DNA of 61,678 nt from positions 1 through 61,678 of the forward strand of contig CALMKJ010000031.1 in the NCBI GenBank assembly GCA_937867305.1, read 5' to 3'. Origin of the DNA: an uncultured Ectothiorhodospiraceae bacterium (lineage in GTDB: Bacteria; Pseudomonadota; Gammaproteobacteria; JAABTG01). The translations under genes and the position numbers were made by a program. Positions 8,495 to 18,072 of this stretch are shown here, piece after piece; position 1 is the stretch's first letter; each line of letters starts with the position of its first letter. Under the pieces are notes generated by a model that did not search any database, was not told where the DNA came from, and was given only the letters and a program-made list of their open reading frames with translations.

Positions 8495-10324
8495 TCAGGC
8501 GAGGCTCGCCTCGAAGTCGTACTCGAGCCCCGGGCGGGGCTCCTGGATGTAGTCGCCCTGGGCGTAGTCGACTCCGCAGTGCCACAGGACCGCCAGGCCG
8601 CTCGCCTCCTCGATGCCGCTGGCGATCGTGACCCGCTCCAGGCGGCGGGCGTTGTCCTGGAAGGCGCGCAGGGCCACGCGGCGCTGCTCGTTGCGGGCCA
8701 GACCCTCGACGAAACCGCTGCCGAGACGCACGTAGCGGGCGTCCACGTGGTGCACGAGGCTCAGGCCCGAGGTCCGCGGCCCCGCGTCGTCGGCGATGGC
8801 CGCGGCGCAGCCCAGGCGCTGGAGAGCGCTGACGAAGGCCTGGGCGAAGCGGACCTGGCGGCGCGCGGCGGCCTCCCGCACCTCGAAGACGAACTGGCCC
8901 CCGTCCAGCTGGGTGCGCTGCAGCATGCGGCTGAGGTGCAGGGGCACCGCCTCGCTCTCGATGGCCGAGTCCGAGAGGCGGATCAGCAGGGTCGGCTCGA
9001 TGCCGGCGGCGCGCTGGGCCTGGGCCTCGGCGAGCGCCCGCTCCACCACCCAGAAATCGAGCTTCATGGCGAGCTCGCCGTCGGAGCCCATGCATTCGAA
9101 TGCGTCCAGGGGGAACGGGTTGCCCTGGCGGTCCAGCATGCGCAGCTGGGTCTGGTAAAACGGCTTCGGCCGGCCGTGCAGCGGGATCAGGGGTTGATAC
9201 CACAGGGCCAGACGGTCGTCGCCGAGCGCGCTCCAGACGACGTCCGGGGCCACGGTCCGGCGCAGGCTGCCCACTCCGTCGCCGGCGCTGGCCTCGAAGC
9301 GCCGGACCTGGTTGCCCCCCGCCAGGATGGCGCGCCGGCAGGCCTGATCGGCCCGGCTCAGGACGACCCGGAGGTCAGAGACGCCGGGGGTGACCGCCGC
9401 GATGCCGAGGCTCGCGGTGGTCGCGAAGAACTGGCCTCCGACCTCGGTCACCGTCGCCTTGATCGCGCCCCGGACGCGCTCCGCCCCCTGTTCCACCCTC
9501 GCCGCGTCCTCGTCCGGGGTGAGGATCGCGAAACTGTGGTCGCCGAAGCGCGCGAAAAGGCGCCCCGGGGGGACCTCCCGCCGCACCACCTCGGCCAGCT
9601 CCGCCATGATCGCGTCACAGGTCGTGATGCCCCCGGATTGCCGCAGGGCGCGGAAGTTCTCGAGCTCCACCAGCACCAGGTGGCCGCCGGTGCGCTCCCT
9701 CGGCGGGCGGTCGAGGTAGCGGGTGAGGGCCTCGAGGAAATAACCCCGGTCGGGAAGGCCCGTCAGGTAGTCGCGCCCGGCTTCCCCGGAGCCGGGCAGC
9801 TCGGCCCAGCCGTTCCCTTCAGCGGAGCCGCCCTCCGCTCCGGCAAGCCGGTGGGGCGCCTCGGTGCCGGCGGGGCCACCTCGCGGGGGCCGGTCGGAAC
9901 GCAGCCCGTGGAGTCGCTCGAGGCGCCGCAGGCGCCGGCGGTCTTCGAGGGAGGCCACCTCCCGGCGCACCACGGCGAGGAGGTGGTCGCGGTTCGTGGG
10001 GTCGACGACGTCCCGTGCCCCCAGGGCGAGCAGGGCGACGCCCTCCCCCTCGCGCCGGGCGGGCGCCACCCCCACCAGGGGGAGGTCCCGGTGGGTGGTG
10101 CGCAGCACGGTGAGCGCGCGCGGGATACCGAAGCCGGGGACGCGCTGGGTCGCGAGGACCAGGTCCCAGGGGCGTTCGCGCAGCGCCTCGGCAAGGGCCG
10201 CCGGATTGTCGACCACCGCTCCCGAAATGGCGTACCCCCCCTGGCGCAGGACCGCCAGCAGCTCGTCGGCGCCGGAGTCCGAGCGGTCGATGACGACGAC
10301 GTGCAATCGCTGGCGGGGGTCCAT
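8495..10324 (-). CDS. FimX-like REC / degenerate GGDEF / degenerate EAL protein
   Basis: 609 residues from the ATG at 10322-10324. Residues 5-125 resemble a receiver fold (LHVVVIDRSDSGADELL). About 195-345 is a GGDEF domain whose signature has decayed to ARFGDHSFAIL. About 360-605 is an EAL domain beginning YQPLIPLHG, where the EAL motif is replaced by QTQLRML and the DDFGTG loop by IADDAGP. The end, QGDYIQEP, is the FimX-type terminus. The catalytic residues are missing, so it probably binds cyclic-di-GMP rather than making or degrading it. FimX homologues act at the cell pole in type IV pilus assembly. No pilus genes are nearby. Confidence 0.85.
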   Translation of the reverse strand: MDPRQRLHVVVIDRSDSGADELLAVLRQGGYAISGAVVDNPAALAEALRERPWDLVLATQRVPGFGIPRALTVLRTTHRDLPLVGVAPARREGEGVALLALGARDVVDPTNRDHLLAVVRREVASLEDRRRLRRLERLHGLRSDRPPRGGPAGTEAPHRLAGAEGGSAEGNGWAELPGSGEAGRDYLTGLPDRGYFLEALTRYLDRPPRERTGGHLVLVELENFRALRQSGGITTCDAIMAELAEVVRREVPPGRLFARFGDHSFAILTPDEDAARVEQGAERVRGAIKATVTEVGGQFFATTASLGIAAVTPGVSDLRVVLSRADQACRRAILAGGNQVRRFEASAGDGVGSLRRTVAPDVVWSALGDDRLALWYQPLIPLHGRPKPFYQTQLRMLDRQGNPFPLDAFECMGSDGELAMKLDFWVVERALAEAQAQRAAGIEPTLLIRLSDSAIESEAVPLHLSRMLQRTQLDGGQFVFEVREAAARRQVRFAQAFVSALQRLGCAAAIADDAGPRTSGLSLVHHVDARYVRLGSGFVEGLARNEQRRVALRAFQDNARRLERVTIASGIEEASGLAVLWHCGVDYAQGDYIQEPRPGLEYDFEASLA

Positions 10325-10567
10325 CGCTGCGAGCGGCCTTCGGGAGGCCGGGCTTGCCCTCGGTGCCGCGCAAAGGGGAGCGCAAACAAAAAGAACAGCA
10401 AATTGTGGGCCCGTTCGCAAAAAACGGCCCCGTCACAGTGCTTGCGGAGTGGGGTGGCGGTGTCAGCCGGGGCGGTACTGTAAAGCCTACCGACACGACC
10501 GAGTCCCTCACCGGGATGCGTCGGTGCCCCGGGGCGCGGCGGGGCCCCGGGAGCGCCGGAGGGCAGG

Positions 10568-10590
10568 CCGCCCCCCTGGTCCGGGGGCGG
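10568..10590 (-). terminator. hairpin downstream of rpiA
   Basis: A perfect 8-bp stem, CCGCCCCC and GGGGGCGG, with a 7-base loop sits three bases beyond the rpiA stop. A second 8-bp stem (CCCGGGGC and GCCCCGGG, 528-551 of the same block, that is 10528-10551) follows. There is no T run. The rest of the 10325-10592 gap holds an imperfect AT-containing hairpin near 10407-10430 and no ORF that I would support. Confidence 0.4.
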
Positions 10591-10592
10591 GC

Positions 10593-11249
10593 TCAGGTGA
10601 TCGTGCGGACGCCCCCGTCGGTCCCGAGGATCAGCACGTCCGCGGGGCGGCGCGCGAAGATCCCGTTCGTGACCACGCCCGTGATCTGGTTCAACTCGGC
10701 CTCGACCGCGGCCGGGTCGGTGAGGTTCAGGTTGTAGACGTCGAGGACGATGTTGCCGTTGTCGGTGACGAAGCCGTCACGCCAGATGGGATTGCCGCCG
10801 AGCTTGACGACCTGCCGGGCCACGTAGCTGCGCGCCATGGGGATGACTTCGACCGGCACGGGGAACTTGCCCAGCACGGCGACGAGCTTGGAGTCGTCCG
10901 CGACGCACACGAACTTCTCCGCCGCCGCGGCGAGGATCTTCTCCCGGGTGAGCGCGCCGCCCCCGCCCTTCACCAGCCGCAGGTTGCGGTCCGCCTCGTC
11001 GGCTCCGTCCACGTACACCGGGACCGTGCCCACGCCGTTCAGGTCGTAGACCGGGATGCCGTGGCGGCGCAGGCGCGCCGCGGTGGCCTCGGAGCTTGCT
11101 ACCGTGCCCTCGATGCGCCCGCGAAGGGTGGCGAGCAGCTCGATGAAATGGTTCGCGGTGCTGCCGGTGCCGACACCGATGACGGCATTGTCCGCGACGT
11201 ACTCGAGGGCCGCCCTGGCCGCCGCCTTCTTCTTGTCGTCCTGCGTCAT
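10593..11249 (-). CDS. rpiA: ribose-5-phosphate isomerase A
   Basis: 218 residues, the usual length. It has [17 protein letters not shown] (phosphate loop), DGADEAD (catalytic Asp) and [17 protein letters not shown], the three RpiA hallmarks. It interconverts ribose-5-phosphate and ribulose-5-phosphate in the cytoplasm, feeding phosphoribulokinase (encoded at 43.9 kb) in the Calvin cycle as well as nucleotide synthesis. The ATG at 11247-11249 is preceded by AGGAAG at good spacing, which favours it over a longer frame. It is divergent from ilvA with only about 70 bases between. Confidence 0.96.
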   Translation of the reverse strand: MTQDDKKKAAARAALEYVADNAVIGVGTGSTANHFIELLATLRGRIEGTVASSEATAARLRRHGIPVYDLNGVGTVPVYVDGADEADRNLRLVKGGGGALTREKILAAAAEKFVCVADDSKLVAVLGKFPVPVEVIPMARSYVARQVVKLGGNPIWRDGFVTDNGNIVLDVYNLNLTDPAAVEAELNQITGVVTNGIFARRPADVLILGTDGGVRTIT

Positions 11250-11317
11250 GATCGCTTCCTCGTGGCTGCCGTACATGCCATCTTTCCAGTATAGGTCCCT
11301 TCCGCGAAGCCCCTCCA

Positions 11318-12832
11318 ATGCCCCACCAGTACATCGAGCGCATCCTGAAGTCCCGGGTCTACGACGTGGCCCGGGAGACCCCCCTCGAGGCGGCGCGGCT
11401 GCTCTCCGCGCGGCTCGGCAACGCGGTCTTCCTCAAGCGCGAGGACCTGCAGCCGGTGTTCTCGTTCAAGATCCGGGGGGCCTACAACAAGATCGCGGGC
11501 CTGTCGCCGGAGGAGCGGGCGCGGGGCGTCATCACCGCCTCGGCGGGCAACCACGCCCAGGGCGTGGCGTTGTCGGCCCGCCGGCTCGGGATCCGCGCCC
11601 TGGTCGTGATGCCGGAGACCACCCCGCCGATCAAGGTCGCCGCCGTGCGCCGGCTGGGGGGCGAGGCCGTGCTCCACGGCAGCGCCTACGACGAGGCCTA
11701 CGCGCACGCGACGCAGATCGCCCGGCGCGAGGGGATGACCTTCGTGCACCCCTACGACGACCCGGAGGTGATCGCGGGCCAGGGCACGGTGGCGATGGAG
11801 ATCCTGCGCCAACACCCGGCGCCGCTGCACGCGATCTTCGTTCCGGTCGGCGGCGGCGGGCTCATCGCGGGGATCGCCGCCTACGTGAAGACCTTCTGGC
11901 CCGAGGTGAAGGTGATCGGGGTCGAGCCCGACGACGCGCCGAGCCTCGAGCGGGCGCTGGCCGCCGGGAAGCGGGTCGTCCTCGATTCCGTGGGCCTGTT
12001 CGCCGACGGCGTCGCGGTGCGCCAGGTGGGGGAGGAGCCCTTCCGGGTCTGCCGCGAGGCGGTCGACGAGGTGGTGCTCGTGACCGGCGACGAGATCTGC
12101 GCCGCCATCAAGGACATCTTCGACGAGACGCGCTCCGTCGCGGAGCCCGCCGGCGCCCTGGCGGTCGCCGGTCTGAAGAAATACGTCGAGCGCGAGGGGC
12201 TGCGCGGGGCGGACCTCGTCGCCGTCGACTCCGGGGCCAACCTCAACTTCGACCGGTTGCGCTACATCGCGGAGCGCGCCGAGACCGGGGAGCAGCGCGA
12301 GGCCCTTCTCGCCGTCACCATCCCGGAGGAGCCGGGGAGCTTCCGGAGCTTCTGCGAGGCGATCGGCCACCGCAGCATCACCGAATTCAATTACCGCTAT
12401 GCGAGCGCGAGCCGCGCCCACGTCTTCGCGGGGATCGAGCTGCGCGAGGGGCGGGCGGACAAGGAGCGGCTCGTGGGCGAGCTGCGCGAGAAGGGCTACG
12501 CCGTCCTCGACCTGTCGGACAACGAGATGGCGAAGCTGCACGTCCGCTACATGGTGGGCGGGCGGGCCCCCGAGGTGGTGGACGAGGTCCTGTACCGCTT
12601 CGAGTTCCCCGAGCGCCCCGGTGCGCTGCTGAACTTCCTGACCCAGATGGGCTCGCGCTGGAACATCAGCCTCTTCCACTACCGCAACCTGGGTGCGGAC
12701 TACGGGCGGGTGCTCGTGGGGGTGCAGGTCCCGCCCGCGGACGCGGGGCGGTTCCAGAAGTTCCTCGCCGACCTCGGCTATCCCTGGGAGGAGGAGACGG
12801 GCAACCCGGCGTACCGGCTGTTCCTCAGCTGA
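11318..12832 (+). CDS. ilvA: threonine ammonia-lyase, biosynthetic
   Basis: 504 residues, matching the long biosynthetic form. The PLP-binding lysine is in [11 protein letters not shown], the glycine-rich phosphate loop is [13 protein letters not shown], and [11 protein letters not shown] is the substrate loop. Two ACT-like regulatory domains follow from about residue 325 ([14 protein letters not shown] and [14 protein letters not shown]), the site of isoleucine inhibition and valine activation in relatives. It deaminates threonine to 2-oxobutanoate for isoleucine synthesis. thrC follows 33 bases downstream on the same strand, so threonine supply and use are adjacent. Confidence 0.96.
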   Translation: MPHQYIERILKSRVYDVARETPLEAARLLSARLGNAVFLKREDLQPVFSFKIRGAYNKIAGLSPEERARGVITASAGNHAQGVALSARRLGIRALVVMPETTPPIKVAAVRRLGGEAVLHGSAYDEAYAHATQIARREGMTFVHPYDDPEVIAGQGTVAMEILRQHPAPLHAIFVPVGGGGLIAGIAAYVKTFWPEVKVIGVEPDDAPSLERALAAGKRVVLDSVGLFADGVAVRQVGEEPFRVCREAVDEVVLVTGDEICAAIKDIFDETRSVAEPAGALAVAGLKKYVEREGLRGADLVAVDSGANLNFDRLRYIAERAETGEQREALLAVTIPEEPGSFRSFCEAIGHRSITEFNYRYASASRAHVFAGIELREGRADKERLVGELREKGYAVLDLSDNEMAKLHVRYMVGGRAPEVVDEVLYRFEFPERPGALLNFLTQMGSRWNISLFHYRNLGADYGRVLVGVQVPPADAGRFQKFLADLGYPWEEETGNPAYRLFLS

Positions 12833-12865
12833 GGCATCCCCGTCCGGCGGGATATACTGGCTCGC

Positions 12866-14281
12866 ATGCGCTACGTATCCACCCGGGGCGGGATGGCGCC
12901 CCTGCCGTTCTGCGACATCCTCCTCGAGGGCCTCGCGCCCGACGGCGGGCTGACGGTCCCCGAGAGCTACCCGCCGGTCGACCGGGCCACGCTCGCGACC
13001 TGGCGGGGCCTCGGGTACCGGGAGCTCGCCTTCGAGGTCCTCTCGCGCTTCATCGACGACATCCCCGCCGGGGACCTGCGGGGGATCGTCGAGCGGACCT
13101 ACACCGCCCGGGCCTTCGGCTCGGAGGCGATCACGCCGCTGCGCACCTTCGAGCCCGGGCTGCACCTGCTGCAGCTCTCGAACGGGCCGACCCTCGCGTT
13201 CAAGGACGTCGCGATGCAACTGCTCGGCAACCTGTTCGAGTACGAGCTCGGGCGGCGCGGCGAGACCCTGAACATCCTCGGGGCCACCTCCGGCGACACG
13301 GGCTCCGCCGCGGAGTACGCGGTGCGCGGCAAGCGCGGCGTGCGCATCTTCATGCTCTCGCCCTACGGCAAGATGAGCGCGTTCCAGACCGCGCAGATGT
13401 ACTCGCTCGCGGACGCCAACGTGTTCAACCTCGCGGTGCGCGGGGTGTTCGACGAATGCCAGGACATCGTGAAGGAGGTGTCCGCGGACCTGGACTTCAA
13501 GGCCCGCTACCGGATCGGCACGGTCAATTCCATCAACTGGGCCCGTCTGGTGGCCCAGGTGGTGTACTACTTCCGGGGCTACTTCGCGGCCACCCGCTCG
13601 AACGAGGAGCAGGTCTCCTTCGCCGTTCCGTCGGGGAACTTCGGCAACATCTGCGCGGGCCACGTCGCCCGCAGCATGGGCCTGCCGATCCGCCGGCTGG
13701 TGCTCGCCACCAACGAGAACGACGTGCTGGACGAGTTCTTCCGCACCGGCGTCTACCGCCCGCGCAGCGGCGCCGAGGTGCACCAGACCTCGAGCCCGTC
13801 GATGGACATCTCCAGGGCCTCGAACTTCGAGCGCTACGTCTACGACGTCGTGGGGCGGGACGCGGGGCGGGTGCGCGAGCTGTGGCGGCGGATGGGCGCC
13901 GAGGGCCAGTTCGACCTCGCCGGCACGCCGGAATTCGATCGTGTGCGCGCGAGCGGCTTCGTCTCCGGCTCGAGCGCCCACGCCGACCGCCTGCGCACCA
14001 TCCGCGAGGTCTACGAGCGCTACGGCTACCTGGTGGACACCCACACCGCCGACGGGATCAAGGTCGCCCTGGAGCACCGGGAGCCCGGCGTGCCCATGGT
14101 GTGCCTGGAGACCGCGCTCGCGGCCAAGTTCGAGGACACGATCCGCGAGGCCCTCGGGCGCGCCCCCGAGCGCCCGCCCGCCTACGCCGACCTCGAGTCG
14201 CGCCCCCGGCGCTTCGAGGTCCTCGACGCGGACACCGCCGCCGTGAAGCGCTTCATCGCGGAGCATGTCCAGGGCGGCTGA
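12866..14281 (+). CDS. thrC: threonine synthase
   Basis: 471 residues, the long class-1 form found in Gammaproteobacteria. The N-terminus MRYVSTRG and LAPDGGLTVPESYP are typical, and the PLP lysine is in GPTLAFKDVAMQ. The ATSGDTGSAA loop binds phosphate. It converts O-phosphohomoserine to threonine. The ATG follows TATACT by 10 bases; this could be a chance -10-like hexamer and no good -35 is visible. Its last 29 bases overlap the 3' end of ubiX on the opposite strand. Confidence 0.96.
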   Translation: MRYVSTRGGMAPLPFCDILLEGLAPDGGLTVPESYPPVDRATLATWRGLGYRELAFEVLSRFIDDIPAGDLRGIVERTYTARAFGSEAITPLRTFEPGLHLLQLSNGPTLAFKDVAMQLLGNLFEYELGRRGETLNILGATSGDTGSAAEYAVRGKRGVRIFMLSPYGKMSAFQTAQMYSLADANVFNLAVRGVFDECQDIVKEVSADLDFKARYRIGTVNSINWARLVAQVVYYFRGYFAATRSNEEQVSFAVPSGNFGNICAGHVARSMGLPIRRLVLATNENDVLDEFFRTGVYRPRSGAEVHQTSSPSMDISRASNFERYVYDVVGRDAGRVRELWRRMGAEGQFDLAGTPEFDRVRASGFVSGSSAHADRLRTIREVYERYGYLVDTHTADGIKVALEHREPGVPMVCLETALAAKFEDTIREALGRAPERPPAYADLESRPRRFEVLDADTAAVKRFIAEHVQGG

Positions 14282-14846
14282 TGTCCTCGCCCCAGCGCTT
14301 GACCCGGCCCACATCGACGTCGAACAGGTCGAGGACCCGGCCCACCGTGTCGTCGACGATGTCGTCCACCGTCTTCGGCAGGGTGTAGAAGGCCGGCACC
14401 GGAGGCATCACCACGGCGCCCGCCTCGGTCGCCGCCAGCATGTTGCGCAGGTGCCCCGCGTGCAGCGGGGTCTCGCGCACGACCAGCACGAGCCGCCGGC
14501 GCTGTTTCAGCACCACGTCGGCGGCCCGGGTGAGGAGCGTCGAGGTGACGCCCGTGGCGACCTCGGCGAGGCTCTTCACGGAGCAGGGGATCACGACCAT
14601 TCCGAGGGTGGGGAACGACCCGCTGGAGATGGCCGCGCCGAGGTCGTCCACGTCGTAGGACACGTCCGCCAGGGCGCGGAGCTCACGGGCCCCGAGGGCG
14701 GTCTCGTGGGCCCGGGTCAGGTCCGCCGCCCGGGACACCACCAGGTGGGTCTCCACCCCGGTGGGGCGCAGCCACTCGAGCAGCCGCACACCATAGACGA
14801 TCCCGGTCGCGCCGCTGATCCCGACAATCAGTCTCCTGGCCGCCAC
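14253..14846 (-). CDS. ubiX: flavin prenyltransferase
   Basis: 197 residues. LIVGISGATGIVYGVRLLEWL is the N-terminal FMN-binding strand-loop-helix, and CSVKSLAEVATGVTSTLLTRAADVVLK and LVLVVRETPLHAGHLRNM are diagnostic for UbiX. It makes prenylated FMN for UbiD decarboxylase in ubiquinone synthesis; ubiD is not in the window. It lies 13 bases downstream of sat on the same strand and converges on thrC with a 29-base overlap. Confidence 0.96.
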   Translation of the reverse strand: MAARRLIVGISGATGIVYGVRLLEWLRPTGVETHLVVSRAADLTRAHETALGARELRALADVSYDVDDLGAAISSGSFPTLGMVVIPCSVKSLAEVATGVTSTLLTRAADVVLKQRRRLVLVVRETPLHAGHLRNMLAATEAGAVVMPPVPAFYTLPKTVDDIVDDTVGRVLDLFDVDVGRVKRWGEDISRPGHAPR

Positions 14847-14859
14847 TGCGCCTCCCCGG

Positions 14860-16059
14860 TCACACCTGGCCTTCGACCTCCTGCCGATAGTAGTCCATGA
14901 GGATCTGCGCCACCTCCGGGCGCGAGAACTCCCGCGGCGGGGCGACGCCCCGGGAGAGCATCTCGCGCACCTTCGTCCCGGAGAGCAGCACGAAGTCGTC
15001 CGGCGTGTGATCCGGGGCGTCGCGCATCATCACCACCCGGTTCAGCTTCTTCGACCAGGCGGTGTGGTCCGCCTTGAAGATCTCGATCTCCAGCGCCCCC
15101 TTCGGCACCTCCTCGTCGAAAATCCTCTGGGCGTCGAAGGCGCCGTAGTAGTCGCCCACGCCCGCGTGGTCACGGCCCACGATGAAGTGCGTCGCGCCCA
15201 TGTTCTGGCGGAACACCGCGTGCAGCACCGCCTCGCGCGGGCCCGCGTACAGCATGTCGAAGCCGTAGCCGGTCACCATCGCGGTGTTCGGCGGGAAGTA
15301 GAGCTCGACCATCTTGCGGATGGCGGCGTCGCGCACCGGCGCGGGGATGTCGCCTGCCTTCAGGCGCCCGAGCAGCATGTGGATCACCACGCCGTCGGCC
15401 CCCACCGCCCGCATGCCCATCTTGCAGAGCTCCTCGTGGGCGAGGTGCATGGGGTTGCGGGTCTGGAAGGCGATCACGCGGCGCCAGCCGCGCTCGGCGA
15501 TCTCGTTGCGGATCTCGACCGCGGTGCGGAAGGTGTCCGGGAATTCGCTCTGGAAGTAGCTGAAGCCGAGCACCTGGATCGGCCCCGAGACGCAGTACCG
15601 GCCGAGCGAGCGGAAGGTCGCCACGCCGGCGTGGGCGGGGTCGAGCGTGCGAAACACCTTTTCCACGATGAAGTCGAGCTCGGGCTCCGCGAGCTCCTCC
15701 ACGTCCTGCACGTCCATGACCGCGAGGACGGGGTGGCCTGCGAGGTTCGGGTCGCGCAGGGCGATGCGCCTCGCGCCTTTCACACTCGCCAGGTCCCGGG
15801 TCAGGTTCAGCACCGGCACCGGCCAGAAGAGCCCGTCCGTGGTGCGCATCCGCTCGGCGACGGAGAGCGCGTCGGCCGCGCTCATGTAGCCGGTCAGGGG
15901 GTTGAAGTAGCCCGTGCCCAGCATCACGGCGTTCGCGGCGGCGGCCGAATTCAGGAGCAGGGACGGCAGGCCCTCGGCCTCCTGCAGCAGCTCCCGGTGG
16001 CGCACCGGGTCGTACACGAAGAGGGGGTTCAGCGTCTCGGAGCCGTGGGGCTTGATCAT
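14860..16059 (-). CDS. sat: sulfate adenylyltransferase, dissimilatory homo-oligomeric type
   Basis: 399 residues. FQTRNPMHLAHEEL carries the RNPxHxxH nucleotide-binding motif and GRDHAGVGDYYGAFDAQ the second conserved loop. The length and N-terminus (a PUA-like domain, then the catalytic domain, with no APS-kinase extension) match the Sat of sulfur oxidisers and sulfate reducers rather than CysDN. In sulfur oxidisers it runs toward ATP formation: APS plus PPi gives ATP plus sulfate. APS reductase genes (aprBA) are not in the window. The ATG follows AGGAGAG at good spacing. ubiX is the next gene on the strand. Confidence 0.95.
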   Translation of the reverse strand: MIKPHGSETLNPLFVYDPVRHRELLQEAEGLPSLLLNSAAAANAVMLGTGYFNPLTGYMSAADALSVAERMRTTDGLFWPVPVLNLTRDLASVKGARRIALRDPNLAGHPVLAVMDVQDVEELAEPELDFIVEKVFRTLDPAHAGVATFRSLGRYCVSGPIQVLGFSYFQSEFPDTFRTAVEIRNEIAERGWRRVIAFQTRNPMHLAHEELCKMGMRAVGADGVVIHMLLGRLKAGDIPAPVRDAAIRKMVELYFPPNTAMVTGYGFDMLYAGPREAVLHAVFRQNMGATHFIVGRDHAGVGDYYGAFDAQRIFDEEVPKGALEIEIFKADHTAWSKKLNRVVMMRDAPDHTPDDFVLLSGTKVREMLSRGVAPPREFSRPEVAQILMDYYRQEVEGQV

Positions 16060-16281
16060 CGTGGGCGTGCTCTCCTGAACGGGCGGGTCCCCGGGGGCGC
16101 CCCCGGCGGCGCGGCGACCCGGAAGGGGCAGCGCGCGAGGCGGGGCCGGCGCGCGGGAAGGCGGTATTCTGACCGGTCACCGGGGGGAAACGCACCCGTC
16201 CTGCCGGTACTGGCCCAGGCCACCGGTCCCCCTACCTCCCGGGGAGCGCGCGCGCTAGCCTTGGGGAGGAGGAGCGAAGGG

Positions 16282-16392
16282 ATGCCCGCAAACCTGACCC
16301 CCGAGTACAAAACGGCCGAGGCCGCCTGCCCCCGGCACGTGGGCCGGGCGCACCCGGTTGCGGGCGGCGACGTGATCGAGCCGCACGCGTGA
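16282..16392 (+). CDS. 36-residue ORF resembling the start of a TGS-domain GTPase
   Basis: A GGAGGAGGAG ribosome site lies seven bases before ATG at 16282. The ORF reads MPANLTPEYKTAEAA and ends at TGA 16390-16392, overlapping the GTG of the EAL gene (GTGA). The opening residues match the conserved N-terminus of Obg-family GTPases of the COG1163/TGS type (MPANLTPEY-like), but the rest (CPRHVGRAHPVAGGDVIEPHA) does not. It is either a fragment of such a gene or a short leader ORF whose translation is coupled to the EAL gene. The 222 bases upstream, back to sat, hold GC-rich inverted stretches but no gene I can support. Confidence 0.45.
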   Translation: MPANLTPEYKTAEAACPRHVGRAHPVAGGDVIEPHA

Positions 16393-18008
16393 GCGCGCCC
16401 CCGAACGGCAAGGGGCCGCGCCGCCACTGGGCCCCCCTCGGCACGCCGGAGGGCAACGGGGTCCTCACCGGCCTCGGCACCGCCCTTGCCGGTGTCGTCC
16501 CCCTGCTCGCGCTCCTCGCGCTCGCCTACCTCTCGGCCCGGGACCAGGTGGCGCGCGAGACGGACATCGCCGTCCGGCTCGCCGTGCGCAACGCCGAGCA
16601 CGTCTTCGACTGGGCGCTGGCCGACCTGAACCGGGTCACGCCGCTCGTCGACGCCCCCTGCTCGCCGCAGACGGTCGAGCGCCTGCGCCGCGTGGTCCTC
16701 GAGTCCGCGGCGGCGCGGGAGGTGGGTCTGTTCCGCGCCGACCTGCAGGTCTACTGCACGAGCCGGGGACCGGCAGGCGTGTACCCCCCGGCGGCGGACC
16801 GGGCCCGTTTCCCTGCCGAAGGCACCTTCGTGGGCTTCTACGAGTCCGAGCTCGTCGACGACCCCGCAGTGGTCGTTCACCGCCGTGTCGCGGGGGGTGC
16901 CGGGGCCGGCGTTCTGGTGTCTCCCTCGGAGTTCCGCAACGACGTCCTCGCCGAGGTGCTCGGCCTCCAGGGTGGCTTCCGGATGGAGGTGACGGACGGG
17001 CCCGTCGTGGCCGAAAACCCCGGCATGGTGCCCGCCGGGACCCGGGGGTACCTCTTCGCCGCCGCGGACTCCACCCGGCATCGGGTCCGGGTCGAGGCCG
17101 CCCGCCCCGACTCCGACGTGCTGGACGCATTTCTCGAGCGCCTCCCGCGGTTCGGGTGGGTGGGGGTGGCCCTGGGCACGCTGGCCGCCGTGGCCTTCTC
17201 CCGCGCCATGCGCCGGCGGCTCTCGCTCGAGACGGAGTTGCGCACGGCGCTGCGCCGGGGGGAGCTCGAGGTCCACTACCAGCCGCTCGTGGACCTCGCC
17301 GCGGGGCGCTGCGCCGGGGCCGAGGCGCTGGTGCGCTGGCGCCACCCCCAGCGGGGGCTGGTGCACCCGGCCCTCTTCATCGCGATGGCGGAGGAGACGG
17401 GGCTCGTCATGCCCATGACGGACTGGATGCTGAGGCGCGTGCGCGACGACGTCCTGCAGTGGTTTCGCGCGCTGCCCGACTTCCACGTTGCGGTCAACCT
17501 GGCGGCCCAGCACTTCGCCGACGAGGCCATCGTCGAGGAGGTCCGGTCGGTCCTGCAGGGGTCCGGGCTCGAGCCCTCGGTGCTGATGCTGGAGGCGACC
17601 GAGCGTCAGCTGATCGAGGGCGGGGAGGGCGCCGCGCGGCGGGTGATGGAGTCCCTGCGCGCGCTCGGTTGCTCCCTCGCCGTGGACGACTTCGGTACCG
17701 GCCAGAGCAGCCTCTCCTACCTCCAGCGCTTCCCGATGGACTACCTGAAGGTCGACAAGAGCTTCGTCGACACCATCGGCACCGACTCGGTGAGCCGCCC
17801 GGTCCTGGACGCGATCATCGACCTCGGCCGCCGGCTCGGTCTCACCGTGATCGCCGAGGGGGTCGAACACCCCCACCAGGTCGAGTACCTGCGGCGGCGG
17901 GGTGTGCAGCTGGCGCAGGGGTTCCTGTTCTCGCCGCCCCTGCCGGCGGCCGAGCTGGCGGACTACATGGCGGCCTGCGACGCCGCCGCGTGGGTCGCGA
18001 AGCGGTGA
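16389..18008 (+). CDS. CSS-motif EAL cyclic-di-GMP phosphodiesterase
   Basis: 539 residues. A membrane segment lies at about 29-50, then a periplasmic domain with Cys91 (APCSPQ) and Cys123 (VYCTSRG; CTS in place of the usual CSS), a second membrane segment near 250-268, and a C-terminal EAL domain. The EAL domain looks catalytically complete: EALVRWRH, NLAAQHF, LEATERQ, DDFGTG, KVDKSFVD, AEGVEH and the terminal QGFLFSPPL. CSS-motif enzymes respond to periplasmic redox or disulfide status, with the two cysteines forming a bridge. It starts at a GTG overlapping the 36-residue ORF. It hydrolyses cyclic-di-GMP at the inner membrane. Confidence 0.9.
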   Translation: MSAPPNGKGPRRHWAPLGTPEGNGVLTGLGTALAGVVPLLALLALAYLSARDQVARETDIAVRLAVRNAEHVFDWALADLNRVTPLVDAPCSPQTVERLRRVVLESAAAREVGLFRADLQVYCTSRGPAGVYPPAADRARFPAEGTFVGFYESELVDDPAVVVHRRVAGGAGAGVLVSPSEFRNDVLAEVLGLQGGFRMEVTDGPVVAENPGMVPAGTRGYLFAAADSTRHRVRVEAARPDSDVLDAFLERLPRFGWVGVALGTLAAVAFSRAMRRRLSLETELRTALRRGELEVHYQPLVDLAAGRCAGAEALVRWRHPQRGLVHPALFIAMAEETGLVMPMTDWMLRRVRDDVLQWFRALPDFHVAVNLAAQHFADEAIVEEVRSVLQGSGLEPSVLMLEATERQLIEGGEGAARRVMESLRALGCSLAVDDFGTGQSSLSYLQRFPMDYLKVDKSFVDTIGTDSVSRPVLDAIIDLGRRLGLTVIAEGVEHPHQVEYLRRRGVQLAQGFLFSPPLPAAELADYMAACDAAAWVAKR

Positions 18009-18072
18009 CCGGGCCTTCCGGACCCAGTGGACCCATGACCCTCGTGCCTGCGCCCTGCCAGGGGTGCGCCCC

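Noticed and set aside
6438-10483. Long plus-strand frames (582 and 691 codons) opposite the kinase and FimX-like genes.
   Set aside because: Their composition is His/Gly/Arg-rich with no domains, and the minus-strand genes have full motif sets.
12850-12856. TATACT-like box before thrC as a promoter.
   Set aside because: No -35 at acceptable spacing and only 33 bases separate ilvA and thrC, so co-transcription is more likely.
11056-14388. A 1110-codon plus-strand frame and a 1022-codon minus-strand frame (11246-14314) across ilvA and thrC.
   Set aside because: These are shadow frames of high-GC coding DNA; ilvA and thrC match their families in a different frame and explain the region.
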